From contig NZ_LT605205.1 in the NCBI RefSeq assembly GCF_900095135.1, positions 1-64,000 on the forward strand: a stretch of DNA of 64,000 bases, in the 5' to 3' direction. The DNA comes from Proteiniphilum saccharofermentans (GTDB taxonomy: Bacteria > Bacteroidota > Bacteroidia > Bacteroidales > Dysgonomonadaceae). Within the stretch, counting starts at the first letter, position 1; each line of letters opens with the position of its first letter. The notes under the pieces were generated by a model, which saw only the letters and a program-made list of their open reading frames with translations, did not search any database and was not told where the DNA came from. Both the position numbers and the translations under genes were made by a program. Below are positions 25,814 to 34,936 of the stretch, one piece after another.

Positions 25814-27907
25814 ATGATAAAGAGGCTTATTTATACAGTGTTGGGTATGGTTATAATTTTCTCTTCCGTGGTGCAGGCACAGGATGCGGAGGTAGGGAGC
25901 CAATCTTTGCCGATGGAGCTGAAGCTGCCCCGTTCATTGGAGAAAGCTGTTCGGAAAATCCAATATAACCTGTTGGGGAGTGAAAAGGGGGCTAGCCGGA
26001 TCGAGGTACTGGACGAGAATTGTCTTCACATACAGTTCAACTTCTCTCCCGGCCAGACTGTTCGCCAGGATGACTGGCAGGTGGTTGTCACTCCCGGGTT
26101 TACCCCGTCTTTCCATTGGGCGCCCCACCTTACACCTACCGGCAGCCATATTATCGACCAGCATGTATTCCGTTCTCCGGCACTGATCGTCGCCGATGAC
26201 CGGCAGGTGATTACCCTGATCCCCGATCTTGATATTATGAAAAAGGGAACTCCAGTAAGGTGGTATCTTGATCTCGATGCTGAAAATAATCGCCTGGTAT
26301 TGGGGATGAGTAACAGCAGGGTCGACGATCATGTCCTGTTTGTCCGTAAACCGGGTGCTGAGTATCCGGCAGGAGAAGTGGAGATCGGATTTTTCCTGAT
26401 GGTGCATAGTGACGAAGCGTCACTAAAAAACCCTTTCAGGAGGCCACTCGATTTCCTCTGGAATCGTTGGGGGCATGATCTTTATCAGGCCGGGAATCCG
26501 GTAGATGCCGATTTGGAACGATATGTGGAGCACACCTATAACTGGGCTTTCAACAGTTGGGCGGATAACGTATGGCAGGAGTTCGAACTGGACGGTAAGA
26601 AGGTCGGTTCACCGGTTTTTATCGTGAATGTCACGCAGAGCCCCAATTATCCGGGAGAAGTCAATGAACGGGAATTCCGTTCGGTATGGAATCAGGCCTG
26701 GTTTAGTTCCCTGCGTTCTGCCGGCGGATTGTACCGGTATGCCAGAAGGACCGGCAACACAGCCTTGATGGAAAAGGCGCTGCTTACCAAAGAACTGGCT
26801 CTCTCTTTTCCGAAGGTTGAAGGTTTCTTTTACGGCTTGATCGGTACAGAGATGCATGAAGTGGAGATCGATGGGAGAAAATATAACCGTAGTAAGGGAT
26901 GGGATACCTACTACTGGGGAAATTCGAACCGGAATCCTTATACCTGGAATGCAGCCGAATCACCATTCCATATCCTCGATATGAGCTGGACGGCGTTGCT
27001 GATGCTTCGTTGGTATGATGAACTGGAAAAGGACGAACGATTACTTCATTATGCGGAGCAATACGCCGGATCATTACTCGGTATCCAGTCGGAGAATGGT
27101 TTTTTCCCGGGATGGCTCGACCTGCGTACGCTGCAACCCATGGCTCACCTGAACGAATCTCCTGAGACCTCTATGTCGGCGACCTTTCTTTTGAAACTCT
27201 ATGAGCTGACCGGAAAACAGGAATATAAGGAGGCAGGCCTTAAAGCCATAGATGCGGTAATCCGGGATATTATCCCTACGGGGAGATGGGAGGATTTCGA
27301 AACCTACTGGTCCTGTTCACGGTACGGGTCGGATCATCTGGTCGGGAAAAAGGTTATCCGGAACAATATGTACAAACAGAATAATTTCTCCATGTTCTGG
27401 ACGGCCGAAGCACTGTTCGAATGTTACCGGCTAACCAGCGACCGCCGATATCTGGACCAGGGACAGCGTACCCTCGATGAATTACTGATGACACAGGCTT
27501 CGTGGCAGCCACCCTACATGTATGTGAATGTGCTTGGCGGTTTCGGGGTATTGAATGCCGATGCCGAATGGAACGACTCCCGCCAGAGCCTGTTCTCTGA
27601 GTTGATCCTGCAATACGGGAAACTTTTGGACAGTGATGAGTACAATGGGAGAGGGTGGGCTGCGCTGAAAGCTTCGTTTGTAATGATGTATAGTCCCCTG
27701 AATCCTGTCACCAAAGCACAATGGGAAAAAGTGTATCCCTTCTTCGGAGAGGAAGATTATGGCTTTATGATGGAAAATTACGGCCATGGAGGGCGTACCA
27801 GCCCCGAAGGTGAAGGAATGGGAGAATTTACAATATACGATTGGGGAAACGGTGCTGCTGCGGAAGCCTATAACCGTATTCTCGATAAATTCGGAAAAAT
27901 TGAATAA
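25814..27907 (+). CDS. Exported helical-barrel protein of unknown function (candidate glycosidase)
   Basis: 697 residues from ATG 25814 (a TTG at 25805 is in frame). A signal peptide ends IIFSSVVQAQD. Residues about 40-200 look like a beta-sandwich, and about 220-690 are a helix-rich region with the spacing of an (alpha/alpha)6 barrel (AGGLYRYARRTGNTALMEKA; TEALFECYRLTSDRRYLDQG-like repeats). Acidic and aromatic residues cluster in NESPETSMSATFLLKLYEL and FETYWSCSRYGSDH. I cannot assign a CAZy family. It lies between a GH172 and a DUF6786 gene in the same operon, so it may cleave another linkage or a non-arabinose substituent of the same polymer. Confidence 0.6.
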   Translation: MIKRLIYTVLGMVIIFSSVVQAQDAEVGSQSLPMELKLPRSLEKAVRKIQYNLLGSEKGASRIEVLDENCLHIQFNFSPGQTVRQDDWQVVVTPGFTPSFHWAPHLTPTGSHIIDQHVFRSPALIVADDRQVITLIPDLDIMKKGTPVRWYLDLDAENNRLVLGMSNSRVDDHVLFVRKPGAEYPAGEVEIGFFLMVHSDEASLKNPFRRPLDFLWNRWGHDLYQAGNPVDADLERYVEHTYNWAFNSWADNVWQEFELDGKKVGSPVFIVNVTQSPNYPGEVNEREFRSVWNQAWFSSLRSAGGLYRYARRTGNTALMEKALLTKELALSFPKVEGFFYGLIGTEMHEVEIDGRKYNRSKGWDTYYWGNSNRNPYTWNAAESPFHILDMSWTALLMLRWYDELEKDERLLHYAEQYAGSLLGIQSENGFFPGWLDLRTLQPMAHLNESPETSMSATFLLKLYELTGKQEYKEAGLKAIDAVIRDIIPTGRWEDFETYWSCSRYGSDHLVGKKVIRNNMYKQNNFSMFWTAEALFECYRLTSDRRYLDQGQRTLDELLMTQASWQPPYMYVNVLGGFGVLNADAEWNDSRQSLFSELILQYGKLLDSDEYNGRGWAALKASFVMMYSPLNPVTKAQWEKVYPFFGEEDYGFMMENYGHGGRTSPEGEGMGEFTIYDWGNGAAAEAYNRILDKFGKIE

Positions 27908-27928
27908 AAGCTTTTAAATAATACACAA

Positions 27929-29182
27929 ATGAAACTAAAACAAATCTATCGCAGTGTACTGCCTGCCATAATCGGGGGTGCAATTTTACTCTCCTGTACA
28001 GGCAACAGGAAAACATCAGGAAATATGGAAAAGGAATATGAAAAGGGGACTTTCGGATATGATCTTAACTATCTGTCCGAAAAAGATGAGGGATTGATCG
28101 TACTGAAGTCGGAAGATGAAAAGGCACAAATAATCCTGTCGGCGAAGTATCAGGGAAAAGTATTTACTTCTACGGCTAATGGACCGGAAGGTAATAGTCA
28201 CGGATTTGTAAATTACAACTTCTTCGATGCGGGTATAGTAGATGAACATATGAACGGCTTCGGCGGAGAAGATCGTTTCTGGCTCGGCCCGGAAGGGGGG
28301 AAGTATTCCATATTTTTTGAGCCGGGGAAAGAGCAGGTATATGATAACTGGCATACTCCCAAAGCCATCGATATCGAAGAGTGGGAGGTAAGCCGTGTGA
28401 CTCCCAAAGAGGCTGTTTTTGTCAAGGAGATGGAACAGAAGAACTACTTGGGGAGTCTCCTGAATATTGCGATAGAACGGAAAGTTGCATTGCTTTCCCC
28501 CAGTGAAATAACGGGTAAATTGCAGGTTGAAATCCCTGAAGGAGTGAATGGGGTGGCCTATGAAACAACCAACAAAATTGTCAATGGCAATGATTTCGAA
28601 TGGACCCCGGAGACCGGTACGGTCTGTATATGGATGCTCGATATGTTCAATCCTTCCGAAGCTGCCGTAACTGTGATCCCTTATAATACCGGTGACGGGA
28701 AGGAACTGGGTAAGGTGGTGACATCCGATTATTTCGGTGAAATTCCTGCCGATCGGCTGGTTGATGATAATGGTATCCTCTATTTTAAAACCGATGGAAA
28801 ATCAAGAGGCAAACTGGGAATGAATGCCAAACGCACCAAATCGGTCGCGGGAAATTATGATCCGCTTGCAAAGCGATTGACCATCGTGACATTTGATACT
28901 GATCCGGATGCGACCTATTTGAATCAGGAATGGAATCCTGACAGGGATCCGCTTGTAGGAGATGCGTTGAATGCTTATAACGACGGTCCGTTGGAAGACG
29001 GAAGCATTATGGGCCCCTTTCTGGAGCTTGAAAGCTGTTCGCCCGCTGCATTCCTGAAACCGGGAGAGTCGCTGTCGCACAGACACAACGTATTCCATTT
29101 CACGGGCGATGAGGCAAGCCTTTCTCCTATAGCTGAGAAATTATTGGGAGTAAGCCTTGATAAAGTCAGGAATATCTTCTAA
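27929..29182 (+). CDS. DUF6786-like lipoprotein
   Basis: 417 residues. The signal IIGGAILLSC gives a lipid-anchored Cys. The conserved block NGFGGEDRFWLGPEGGKYSI and the C-terminal SPAAFLKPGESLSHRHNVFH identify a family found beside sugar-utilization genes in Bacteroidota and Planctomycetota, which I recall as DUF6786. The strand pattern and the C-terminal His-containing segment suggest a galactose-mutarotase-like fold. A role as mutarotase or epimerase for the released sugar, or in binding it, would fit the position just ahead of the sugar permease, but no activity is known to me. Confidence 0.65.
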   Translation: MKLKQIYRSVLPAIIGGAILLSCTGNRKTSGNMEKEYEKGTFGYDLNYLSEKDEGLIVLKSEDEKAQIILSAKYQGKVFTSTANGPEGNSHGFVNYNFFDAGIVDEHMNGFGGEDRFWLGPEGGKYSIFFEPGKEQVYDNWHTPKAIDIEEWEVSRVTPKEAVFVKEMEQKNYLGSLLNIAIERKVALLSPSEITGKLQVEIPEGVNGVAYETTNKIVNGNDFEWTPETGTVCIWMLDMFNPSEAAVTVIPYNTGDGKELGKVVTSDYFGEIPADRLVDDNGILYFKTDGKSRGKLGMNAKRTKSVAGNYDPLAKRLTIVTFDTDPDATYLNQEWNPDRDPLVGDALNAYNDGPLEDGSIMGPFLELESCSPAAFLKPGESLSHRHNVFHFTGDEASLSPIAEKLLGVSLDKVRNIF

Positions 29183-29334
29183 ATAAGTTCTCTTCTTAAC
29201 TTCTTGACTTCAGACTTCTTAAATAGTTATTTAAAACAATAAGGGACAGGAAATAAGAGCAAATATCGATTGTTTGAAAGTTGATTTCAAATATCCTTGT
29301 TCTTTGTTCTTGACTCTTTATTCTAAACAAAAAT

Positions 29335-30783
29335 ATGAACACAAATAATGTAGAAAAGCACCGATTGATCCCTCCCGGGATCCTGTTCCCTTTTATTCTT
29401 CTTACTTCGCTCTTCTTTATCTGGGCGGTACCCAACAATATGACCGACACTATGCTGGCGGCGTTCAAGCGCATCATGAGTCTTACCGATACGCAAACAG
29501 CATGGATCCAGGTAGTTTGCTATCTTCTCGGGTACGGTTGTTTCGCACTTCCCGGAGCAATTTTTATCAAGAGACGCACTTTCAAGTCAGGAGTATTGTT
29601 AGGACTTCTGCTTTGTATAGTGGGGTCGATGTTGTTTTATCCGGCTATGCTGGTAAATGATATCAGTTCACCGTTGAGTTTCGCTACCTATCTTTTCGGT
29701 ATATTCATATTGTTTGCAGGATTATCAGTACTCGAAACCTCGGCCAATGCGTATGTCTATGCACTTGGTGATCCGATAACGGCCACCCGCAGATTGAATT
29801 TTTCCCAATCGTTCAATCCATTTGGTGCACTGACCGGTGTGCTGGCCAGCCAGATATTTGTCTTATCTCAGTTGAATACCATGACGGCCGGCGAAAGGGC
29901 TGTCCTGAGCGGGTCAGAACTGGTTGCCATTCAACGGGGTGAACTTAATGCAGTCACCATGGCCTATCTGATCCTGGGGGCAGTGATGCTGGTATTATTA
30001 CTGCTGATCATATTCACCAAAATGCCGAAAGCACAAGACGACGATAAGAGTTTGGACTTGAAAGCGACATGGAATCGGTTGAAAAAGAATAAGAATTACA
30101 TCTGGGGAGTATTGGCACAGTTTTTCTATGTGGGTGCGCAGATCGCAGTCTGGTCGTTCATCATCCGTTACGCCATGCAGCAACTCGATTTGGACGCAGT
30201 GATTGCCGGTCTGGGTGCAAATCCTTCGCAGGAAGCAATTATCGGGGCACTGCGTGGTGTGGAGCCGGTGGCCGGAGGTTTTTATTCCCTGAGTGAATTC
30301 CTCGGGTTGGATGCACTGTTACCTCGTACGGCAGAACAGGCCGGAGCTACTTACTATATCTTGTCGTTGGTATTGTTCGTCGTAGGACGCTTTATCTGTA
30401 CCTGGCTGATGAAATATACCCGGCCGGTAAACATATTGTCAGGATTGGGCATTCTTGCGGTAATCTGTTCACTTTTGACGATTTACGGAGAAGGCTTTGT
30501 GGGAGTATATGCCTTGATGGGTATTTCGGGTTGTATGTCCGCCATGTTCCCCACTATTTATGGTCTTGGTATGAGAGGACTGGGAGACGATACCAAGATT
30601 GCCGGTTCGGGCATGGTAATGGCGATTGCCGGTGCAGCGTTACTGACACAGATGCAGGGTATCCTCTCCGATCAGGCGGGGAGCATTAAATTCGCCTACT
30701 GGGTACCTGCCGTCGCATTTATTATCATTACTTATTATAGTTTTACGATTGCACGCAGCAAGAAGTTGGGTAACGGAAAATAG
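29335..30783 (+). CDS. fucP: FucP-type sugar:proton symporter (MFS)
   Basis: 482 residues with about 12 membrane segments. It matches L-fucose permease: the acidic residues known to drive transport in E. coli FucP, Asp46 and Glu135, correspond to Asp38 (NNMTDTML) and Glu134 (LETSANAY). FQP-like SFNPFGALTG and GRFICTWLM are further family marks. A hydrophilic insert near residues 280-330 (GANPSQEAIIGALRGVEPVA) is larger than in E. coli. D-arabinose has the same configuration as L-fucose at C2-C4 and is a known FucP substrate, so in this operon it probably imports D-arabinose across the inner membrane. The stop codon is one base from the kinase start. Confidence 0.9.
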   Translation: MNTNNVEKHRLIPPGILFPFILLTSLFFIWAVPNNMTDTMLAAFKRIMSLTDTQTAWIQVVCYLLGYGCFALPGAIFIKRRTFKSGVLLGLLLCIVGSMLFYPAMLVNDISSPLSFATYLFGIFILFAGLSVLETSANAYVYALGDPITATRRLNFSQSFNPFGALTGVLASQIFVLSQLNTMTAGERAVLSGSELVAIQRGELNAVTMAYLILGAVMLVLLLLIIFTKMPKAQDDDKSLDLKATWNRLKKNKNYIWGVLAQFFYVGAQIAVWSFIIRYAMQQLDLDAVIAGLGANPSQEAIIGALRGVEPVAGGFYSLSEFLGLDALLPRTAEQAGATYYILSLVLFVVGRFICTWLMKYTRPVNILSGLGILAVICSLLTIYGEGFVGVYALMGISGCMSAMFPTIYGLGMRGLGDDTKIAGSGMVMAIAGAALLTQMQGILSDQAGSIKFAYWVPAVAFIIITYYSFTIARSKKLGNGK

Positions 30784-30784
30784 T

Positions 30785-32419
30785 ATGGATATGGAAAAGT
30801 TAGTCATAGGTATTGATTATGGTACCGATTCATGTCGTGCGGTAGCATTAGACACCGCGTCGGGGAAAGAGCTGGCGACAGCGATCTCCGGTTATATCCG
30901 CTGGAAAAAAGGATTATATTGTGATCCTTCTGCCAACCGGTACCGGCAGCATCCGCAGGATTATATTGATTCACTTGTGGAGGTGATTCACGATTTATTG
31001 GCACAATTATCACCTGATGAGGTGAAAAATATTGTTGCTCTCGGAATTGACACGACGGGGAGCACACCCTGCCTGACGGATCGTGACGGCACACCGTTGG
31101 CATTGCTGCCTGAATATGCCGACGATCCCGATGCAATGTTTATTCTCTGGAAAGATCATACTTCTATCCGGGAGGCAGATGAAATCAATGCCCTGGCCCG
31201 TAAATGGGAGACCGATTTTACGTCCCGCTCCGGAGGAATCTACTCTTCAGAGTGGTTCTGGGCAAAAGCGCTGCACGTACTTCGTGCAAATAAAAAAATA
31301 AGAGAGAAAGCCTGTTCCATTATTGAGCATTGCGACTGGATGCCGGCATTATTGACGGGAAATCTGCGGCCTGAACAGGTGAAGCGTAGCCGTTGTGCTG
31401 CGGGGCACAAAGGAATGTGGGCGTCAGCATGGGGCGGTTATCCGTCGCAGGAGTTCCTTTCCGCACTCGACCCCTTGTTCGGGGGATTTGCAACCCGTCT
31501 GGAGAACAAAACTTACACAAGCGATGTCTCTGCCGGAAAACTGACTGATGAATGGGCAGAGCGGCTCGGACTACCTCACAACGTTGATGTGGCCGTCGGT
31601 ATTCTCGATGCGCATGCCGGAGCTATTGGTGCGGGGATCACGGCGCACACGATGGTGAAAATTGTCGGTACCTCTACCTGTGATATTGTGGTTACCCCCA
31701 AAAAGGATATAGCCGGGAAGCTGATCCCCGGGATCAGTGGTCAGGTAGACGGGTCGGTTATCCCCGGCCTGATAGGTCTCGAGGCGGGACAATCTGCTTT
31801 TGGCGATGTATATGCCTGGTGGAAGGAGATACTTTCCTGGTCGTTGAACCTGCTCCCGGAAGAACAAAAGAGAGAAATAATAGCGCAGATATTGCAGAAG
31901 CTGACCGAAGAGGCGGAAAAACTGCCGGTAACTGAATCGGATCCGGTGGCGACCGACTGGTTGAACGGACGGCGTACCCCCTTTGCCGACCTCACATTGA
32001 AGGGAGGCATTGCCGGTATCACTTTGGCTACTACCCCTGCGCATATCTTCAAAAGCCTGGTGGAAGCCACAGCTTTCGGTTCCCGTGCTATTATGGAGCA
32101 TCTTGAGAAAGAGGGTGTACAGGTGAATGAGGTGATTGGAGTGGGAGGTATTTCATTGAAATCATCCTATGTGATGCAGACACTCTCCGATATCATGGGC
32201 GTACCTATCAAAGTGGCGGCTACACAACAGGCAGGAGCGTTGGGTGCCGCTATGTGTGCTGCTGTCGCGGCAGGTGTTTTTCATAGCATGGAAAGTGCCC
32301 TCGAATCCCTGGGGCAGGGTTATAAAACCGTATACGTTCCCCGTGTGGAAAACCGGGAGACGTATGATGTGTTGTATGAAAAATACCGGCAACTGAACCG
32401 GTTCTTGGAAGCAAGATAA
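30785..32419 (+). CDS. Ribulokinase-like FGGY carbohydrate kinase (AraB family)
   Basis: 544 residues from ATG 30785, one base after the permease stop; a longer reading into the permease gene is not credible. The FGGY N-domain begins VIGIDYGTDSCRAVALD, with the ribulokinase-type IVALGIDTTGSTPCL. The C-domain has MVKIVGTSTCDIVV, SGQVDGSVIPGLIGLEAGQS and FGDVYAWW, close to AraB. AraB enzymes are known to phosphorylate D-ribulose as well as L-ribulose. No araA or araD lies nearby, while fucI opens the same operon, so the likely reaction is D-ribulose to D-ribulose 5-phosphate, feeding the pentose phosphate pathway directly. It is the last gene of the operon. Confidence 0.9.
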   Translation: MDMEKLVIGIDYGTDSCRAVALDTASGKELATAISGYIRWKKGLYCDPSANRYRQHPQDYIDSLVEVIHDLLAQLSPDEVKNIVALGIDTTGSTPCLTDRDGTPLALLPEYADDPDAMFILWKDHTSIREADEINALARKWETDFTSRSGGIYSSEWFWAKALHVLRANKKIREKACSIIEHCDWMPALLTGNLRPEQVKRSRCAAGHKGMWASAWGGYPSQEFLSALDPLFGGFATRLENKTYTSDVSAGKLTDEWAERLGLPHNVDVAVGILDAHAGAIGAGITAHTMVKIVGTSTCDIVVTPKKDIAGKLIPGISGQVDGSVIPGLIGLEAGQSAFGDVYAWWKEILSWSLNLLPEEQKREIIAQILQKLTEEAEKLPVTESDPVATDWLNGRRTPFADLTLKGGIAGITLATTPAHIFKSLVEATAFGSRAIMEHLEKEGVQVNEVIGVGGISLKSSYVMQTLSDIMGVPIKVAATQQAGALGAAMCAAVAAGVFHSMESALESLGQGYKTVYVPRVENRETYDVLYEKYRQLNRFLEAR

Positions 32420-32453
32420 ACTGATAATTATTAATTTGTCTCTATCCAAATAT

Positions 32454-32498
32454 AAAACCGGGATTGCCTGTTCAGCTTGAGCAGGTGGTTCTGGTTTT
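32454..32498 (+). terminator. Terminator hairpin ending locus 1
   Basis: AAAACCGGGATTGCCTG pairs along its whole length with CAGGTGGTTCTGGTTTT if G-U pairs are allowed (17 bp, loop of 11), followed by AATTTT and a second T-rich stretch. It lies 34 bases after the kinase stop and is the natural end of the D-arabinan operon. The rest of the 366 bp gap up to 32785 holds only the next promoter and operator. Confidence 0.7.
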
Positions 32499-32725
32499 AA
32501 TTTTCAATTGTTTTCTTGATCTTCTATAAAACATCTTTGTATCACAAAATTACAGTGTAAAATATATCTTTTTTTGTAATAAATACACCCCTAAAATAAA
32601 TAAATTATGTACCAAAACCTAAGATAAAATCGGAATATTTTGTAACAAAACCAGGGATTGTACGGTATTGAAGTAACATAATTTGTACCAGACGTAAAAA
32701 GATGTTGTAAAACATATAAATTTAT

Positions 32726-32757
32726 TTTGCTAAAACGATTTAATGAAACTATTTTTG
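32726..32757 (+). promoter_or_regulatory. Promoter and operator of the second LacI-type gene
   Basis: TTTG (32726-32729), 20 bases, then TATTTTTG (32750-32757) form a Bacteroidota promoter. TAAAACGATTTA (32731-32742), an imperfect palindrome with central CG, lies between the two boxes. The same 12 bases recur at 33851-33862 ahead of the next gene, which supports a shared operator for the LacI protein encoded here. Confidence 0.6.
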
Positions 32758-32785
32758 TATTTCATTCTTATTCTTTCACCTGCAA

Positions 32786-33802
32786 ATGGAAAAAAAGGTA
32801 TCGATAAAAGATATTGCGAAAATGGTAGGTGTCTCGCCCGCCCTTGTTTCAATGGTATTGAACGGGAAGGCTGAACAATACAGGATCGGGGAGGAAGTTG
32901 CCAAGCGGGTTGTTGAGACTGCGAAGGAGATGCATTATGCGCCAAATCTTGTCGCAAAAAATTTACGGTCCGGAAAAACTCAATTGGTAGGTTTGATCGT
33001 TACCGATATTTCCAATCCCTTTTATTCGGCAATCGCAAGAATTGTAGAAGATAGGGCCAGCGAATTGAATTACACCGTGTTAATCAGTAGTACGGATGAA
33101 AATCTGAAAAATACCGAAAGGTTGGTGGATGTGCTGCTCAACAAAGGAGTAGAAGGATTGATACTGGTGCCATGCGATGGTTCGATGAAGCTTATCCAAA
33201 GACTTTATGACAGCCATTTCCCTACAGTGTTGCTTGACAGATATTTTCCGGATATAGATTTGAGTTCATCCTGTTTGGATAATTACAGGGCAACGGAACT
33301 GGCCACGGAGCATTTGCTCGGACAAGGATATAAAAACATCGCGTTGATCGCTTATAATACAGAAATGCATCATATTCTGGATCGTGTTTCGGGATATGAA
33401 GACACGATGAAAAATGCGGGACTAAGTGCTTATGTACATGTCAGGAAGGTGAATATCCTGAATCCGAGACCGGGTATCAGGGAAGCATTGGAGGAATTGA
33501 TCCACAGGAAGCATGTGGATGCCATTATGTTTCTGACCAATATGCTTGCTACCAATGGATTGTATTGCTTGAATGAAATGAATGTGAAAATACCGGAGGA
33601 TGTTGCTGTAGTGGGGTTTAATGGAAATGATGCATTTAATCTCTTTTATTCACCCATAACCTATATCAGGCAACCGATCGAGCAAATTGCAAAAGGATCA
33701 ATAGATATATTGATCAAGCGCATTAAGAAAAGTAATTATAAATCAAAACTATTTTTAGAGCCGGAATTGGTGATTCAACAATCATCTCAAAGAATCTCGT
33801 AA
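32786..33802 (+). CDS. LacI-family transcriptional regulator of locus 2
   Basis: 338 residues. The helix-turn-helix KVSIKDIAKMVGVSPALVSM (residues about 3-22) and hinge (NLVAKNLRSGKT) precede a sugar-binding sensor domain (LVGLIVTDISNPFYSAIARI; IALIAYNTEMHHILDR). It resembles the locus 1 regulator in length and layout, so the two are paralogues serving adjacent loci. Its own promoter contains TAAAACGATTTA and the same site precedes the aldolase gene downstream, pointing to autoregulation and control of the second locus. The effector is unknown. Confidence 0.92.
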   Translation: MEKKVSIKDIAKMVGVSPALVSMVLNGKAEQYRIGEEVAKRVVETAKEMHYAPNLVAKNLRSGKTQLVGLIVTDISNPFYSAIARIVEDRASELNYTVLISSTDENLKNTERLVDVLLNKGVEGLILVPCDGSMKLIQRLYDSHFPTVLLDRYFPDIDLSSSCLDNYRATELATEHLLGQGYKNIALIAYNTEMHHILDRVSGYEDTMKNAGLSAYVHVRKVNILNPRPGIREALEELIHRKHVDAIMFLTNMLATNGLYCLNEMNVKIPEDVAVVGFNGNDAFNLFYSPITYIRQPIEQIAKGSIDILIKRIKKSNYKSKLFLEPELVIQQSSQRIS

Positions 33803-33850
33803 GAAACCCTGGAATTGCAGTTAAATTATAGATACAATATACATATAAGC

Positions 33851-33862
33851 TAAAACGATTTA
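33851..33862 (+). promoter_or_regulatory. Operator-like site ahead of the locus 2 structural genes
   Basis: TAAAACGATTTA, extended to GCTAAAACGATTTAGC with symmetric GC/GC ends, is identical to the site in the upstream regulator's promoter. A weak -7 box (TATTGTTG, 33865-33872) follows at once, so binding would block transcription of the locus. Confidence 0.55.
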
Positions 33863-33943
33863 GCTATTGTTGAATGAAAAGTGAGATGAGAACAGGCTTT
33901 CCGTCTGTGGATAGAGTAAGAAACATATAATAAAAATAATCGT

Positions 33944-34879
33944 ATGATAAACAGGAAAATAAAACCACTTGAAGGGATTATTGTCCCTCTTGTAACGCCA
34001 TTGTGCGGTAATAACCGGATCGACATAGATGGATTGAGTAATCTGGTTGAGCATGTGGTCAGAGGAGGTGTGCATGGAATTTTTATCCTGGGCACCACCG
34101 GAGAAGCGCAGAGCTTAAGTATGAGCCAACGTGAAGAGATGATAAAAGAGACAAGCCGTATTCTGGGGAATCGGTTACCTTTGTTGGTCGGTATTTCCGA
34201 TACATCCCTTACTGACAGCACCGCTTTGGCTCAAAAGGCATATGAGTGTGGAGCATATGCCGTTGTTGCCACTCCACCCTATTATTTTGCTACGGCACAG
34301 TCGGAGCTGATTGATTATTTCGAGAATCTGATTTCCTTGTTGCCACTTCCCCTATTCTTGTACAACATGCCTGTTCATACAAAAGTGACATTTGATCCTA
34401 AAACGATTAAGCGAATTGCTCAGAATGAGAAAGTGATCGGTTTTAAAGACAGTTCCGCCAATGGTACTTATCTCCAGACAGTAATGTACACCATGAGAGA
34501 TGATCCTGAATTCATGATTTTTGTAGGCCCGGAAGAAATGACAGCCGAAATGGTGCTAATGGGCGCCCATGGAGGGGTAAACGGAGGAGCCAATTTATTT
34601 CCTGAATTATATGTTGAACTGTATGGTGCGGCTAAATCACACAATATTGAAAAAGTGAGGCGTTTGCAACAAAAAGTGATGCAAATATCTAGTGGTATTT
34701 ACAGCAAAGGCAAGTATGGTTCCAGTTATTTGTTAGGGCTCAAATGCGCCTTGTCAGTAGCAGGAATTTGCAGTGATTTTCCGGCGATGCCTTTTACCCG
34801 TTTCGATGAGGAATACAGGAATAAAATAGAGCAGGAGATGGTAAAAATAGAAAATCTACTGCATACCGGAAAAATGTAA
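33944..34879 (+). CDS. DapA/NanA-family class I aldolase
   Basis: 311 residues, cytoplasmic TIM barrel of the dihydrodipicolinate synthase/N-acetylneuraminate lyase superfamily, which makes or cleaves bonds to pyruvate through a Schiff base. The Lys is Lys168 in GFKDSS, the conserved Tyr is Tyr140 in LYNMP and the GTTGEA loop is near residue 49. Similarity alone cannot separate lysine biosynthesis, sialic acid cleavage or 2-keto-3-deoxy-sugar-acid cleavage. Being inside a sugar locus behind a LacI operator, a catabolic aldolase is more likely than DapA. It is the first structural gene of locus 2. Confidence 0.85.
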   Translation: MINRKIKPLEGIIVPLVTPLCGNNRIDIDGLSNLVEHVVRGGVHGIFILGTTGEAQSLSMSQREEMIKETSRILGNRLPLLVGISDTSLTDSTALAQKAYECGAYAVVATPPYYFATAQSELIDYFENLISLLPLPLFLYNMPVHTKVTFDPKTIKRIAQNEKVIGFKDSSANGTYLQTVMYTMRDDPEFMIFVGPEEMTAEMVLMGAHGGVNGGANLFPELYVELYGAAKSHNIEKVRRLQQKVMQISSGIYSKGKYGSSYLLGLKCALSVAGICSDFPAMPFTRFDEEYRNKIEQEMVKIENLLHTGKM

Positions 34880-34936
34880 TTAAATCATTATAGCGAGAAT
34901 TATCCATGTTATTAATCCAAAAAACGCAACAATTGT

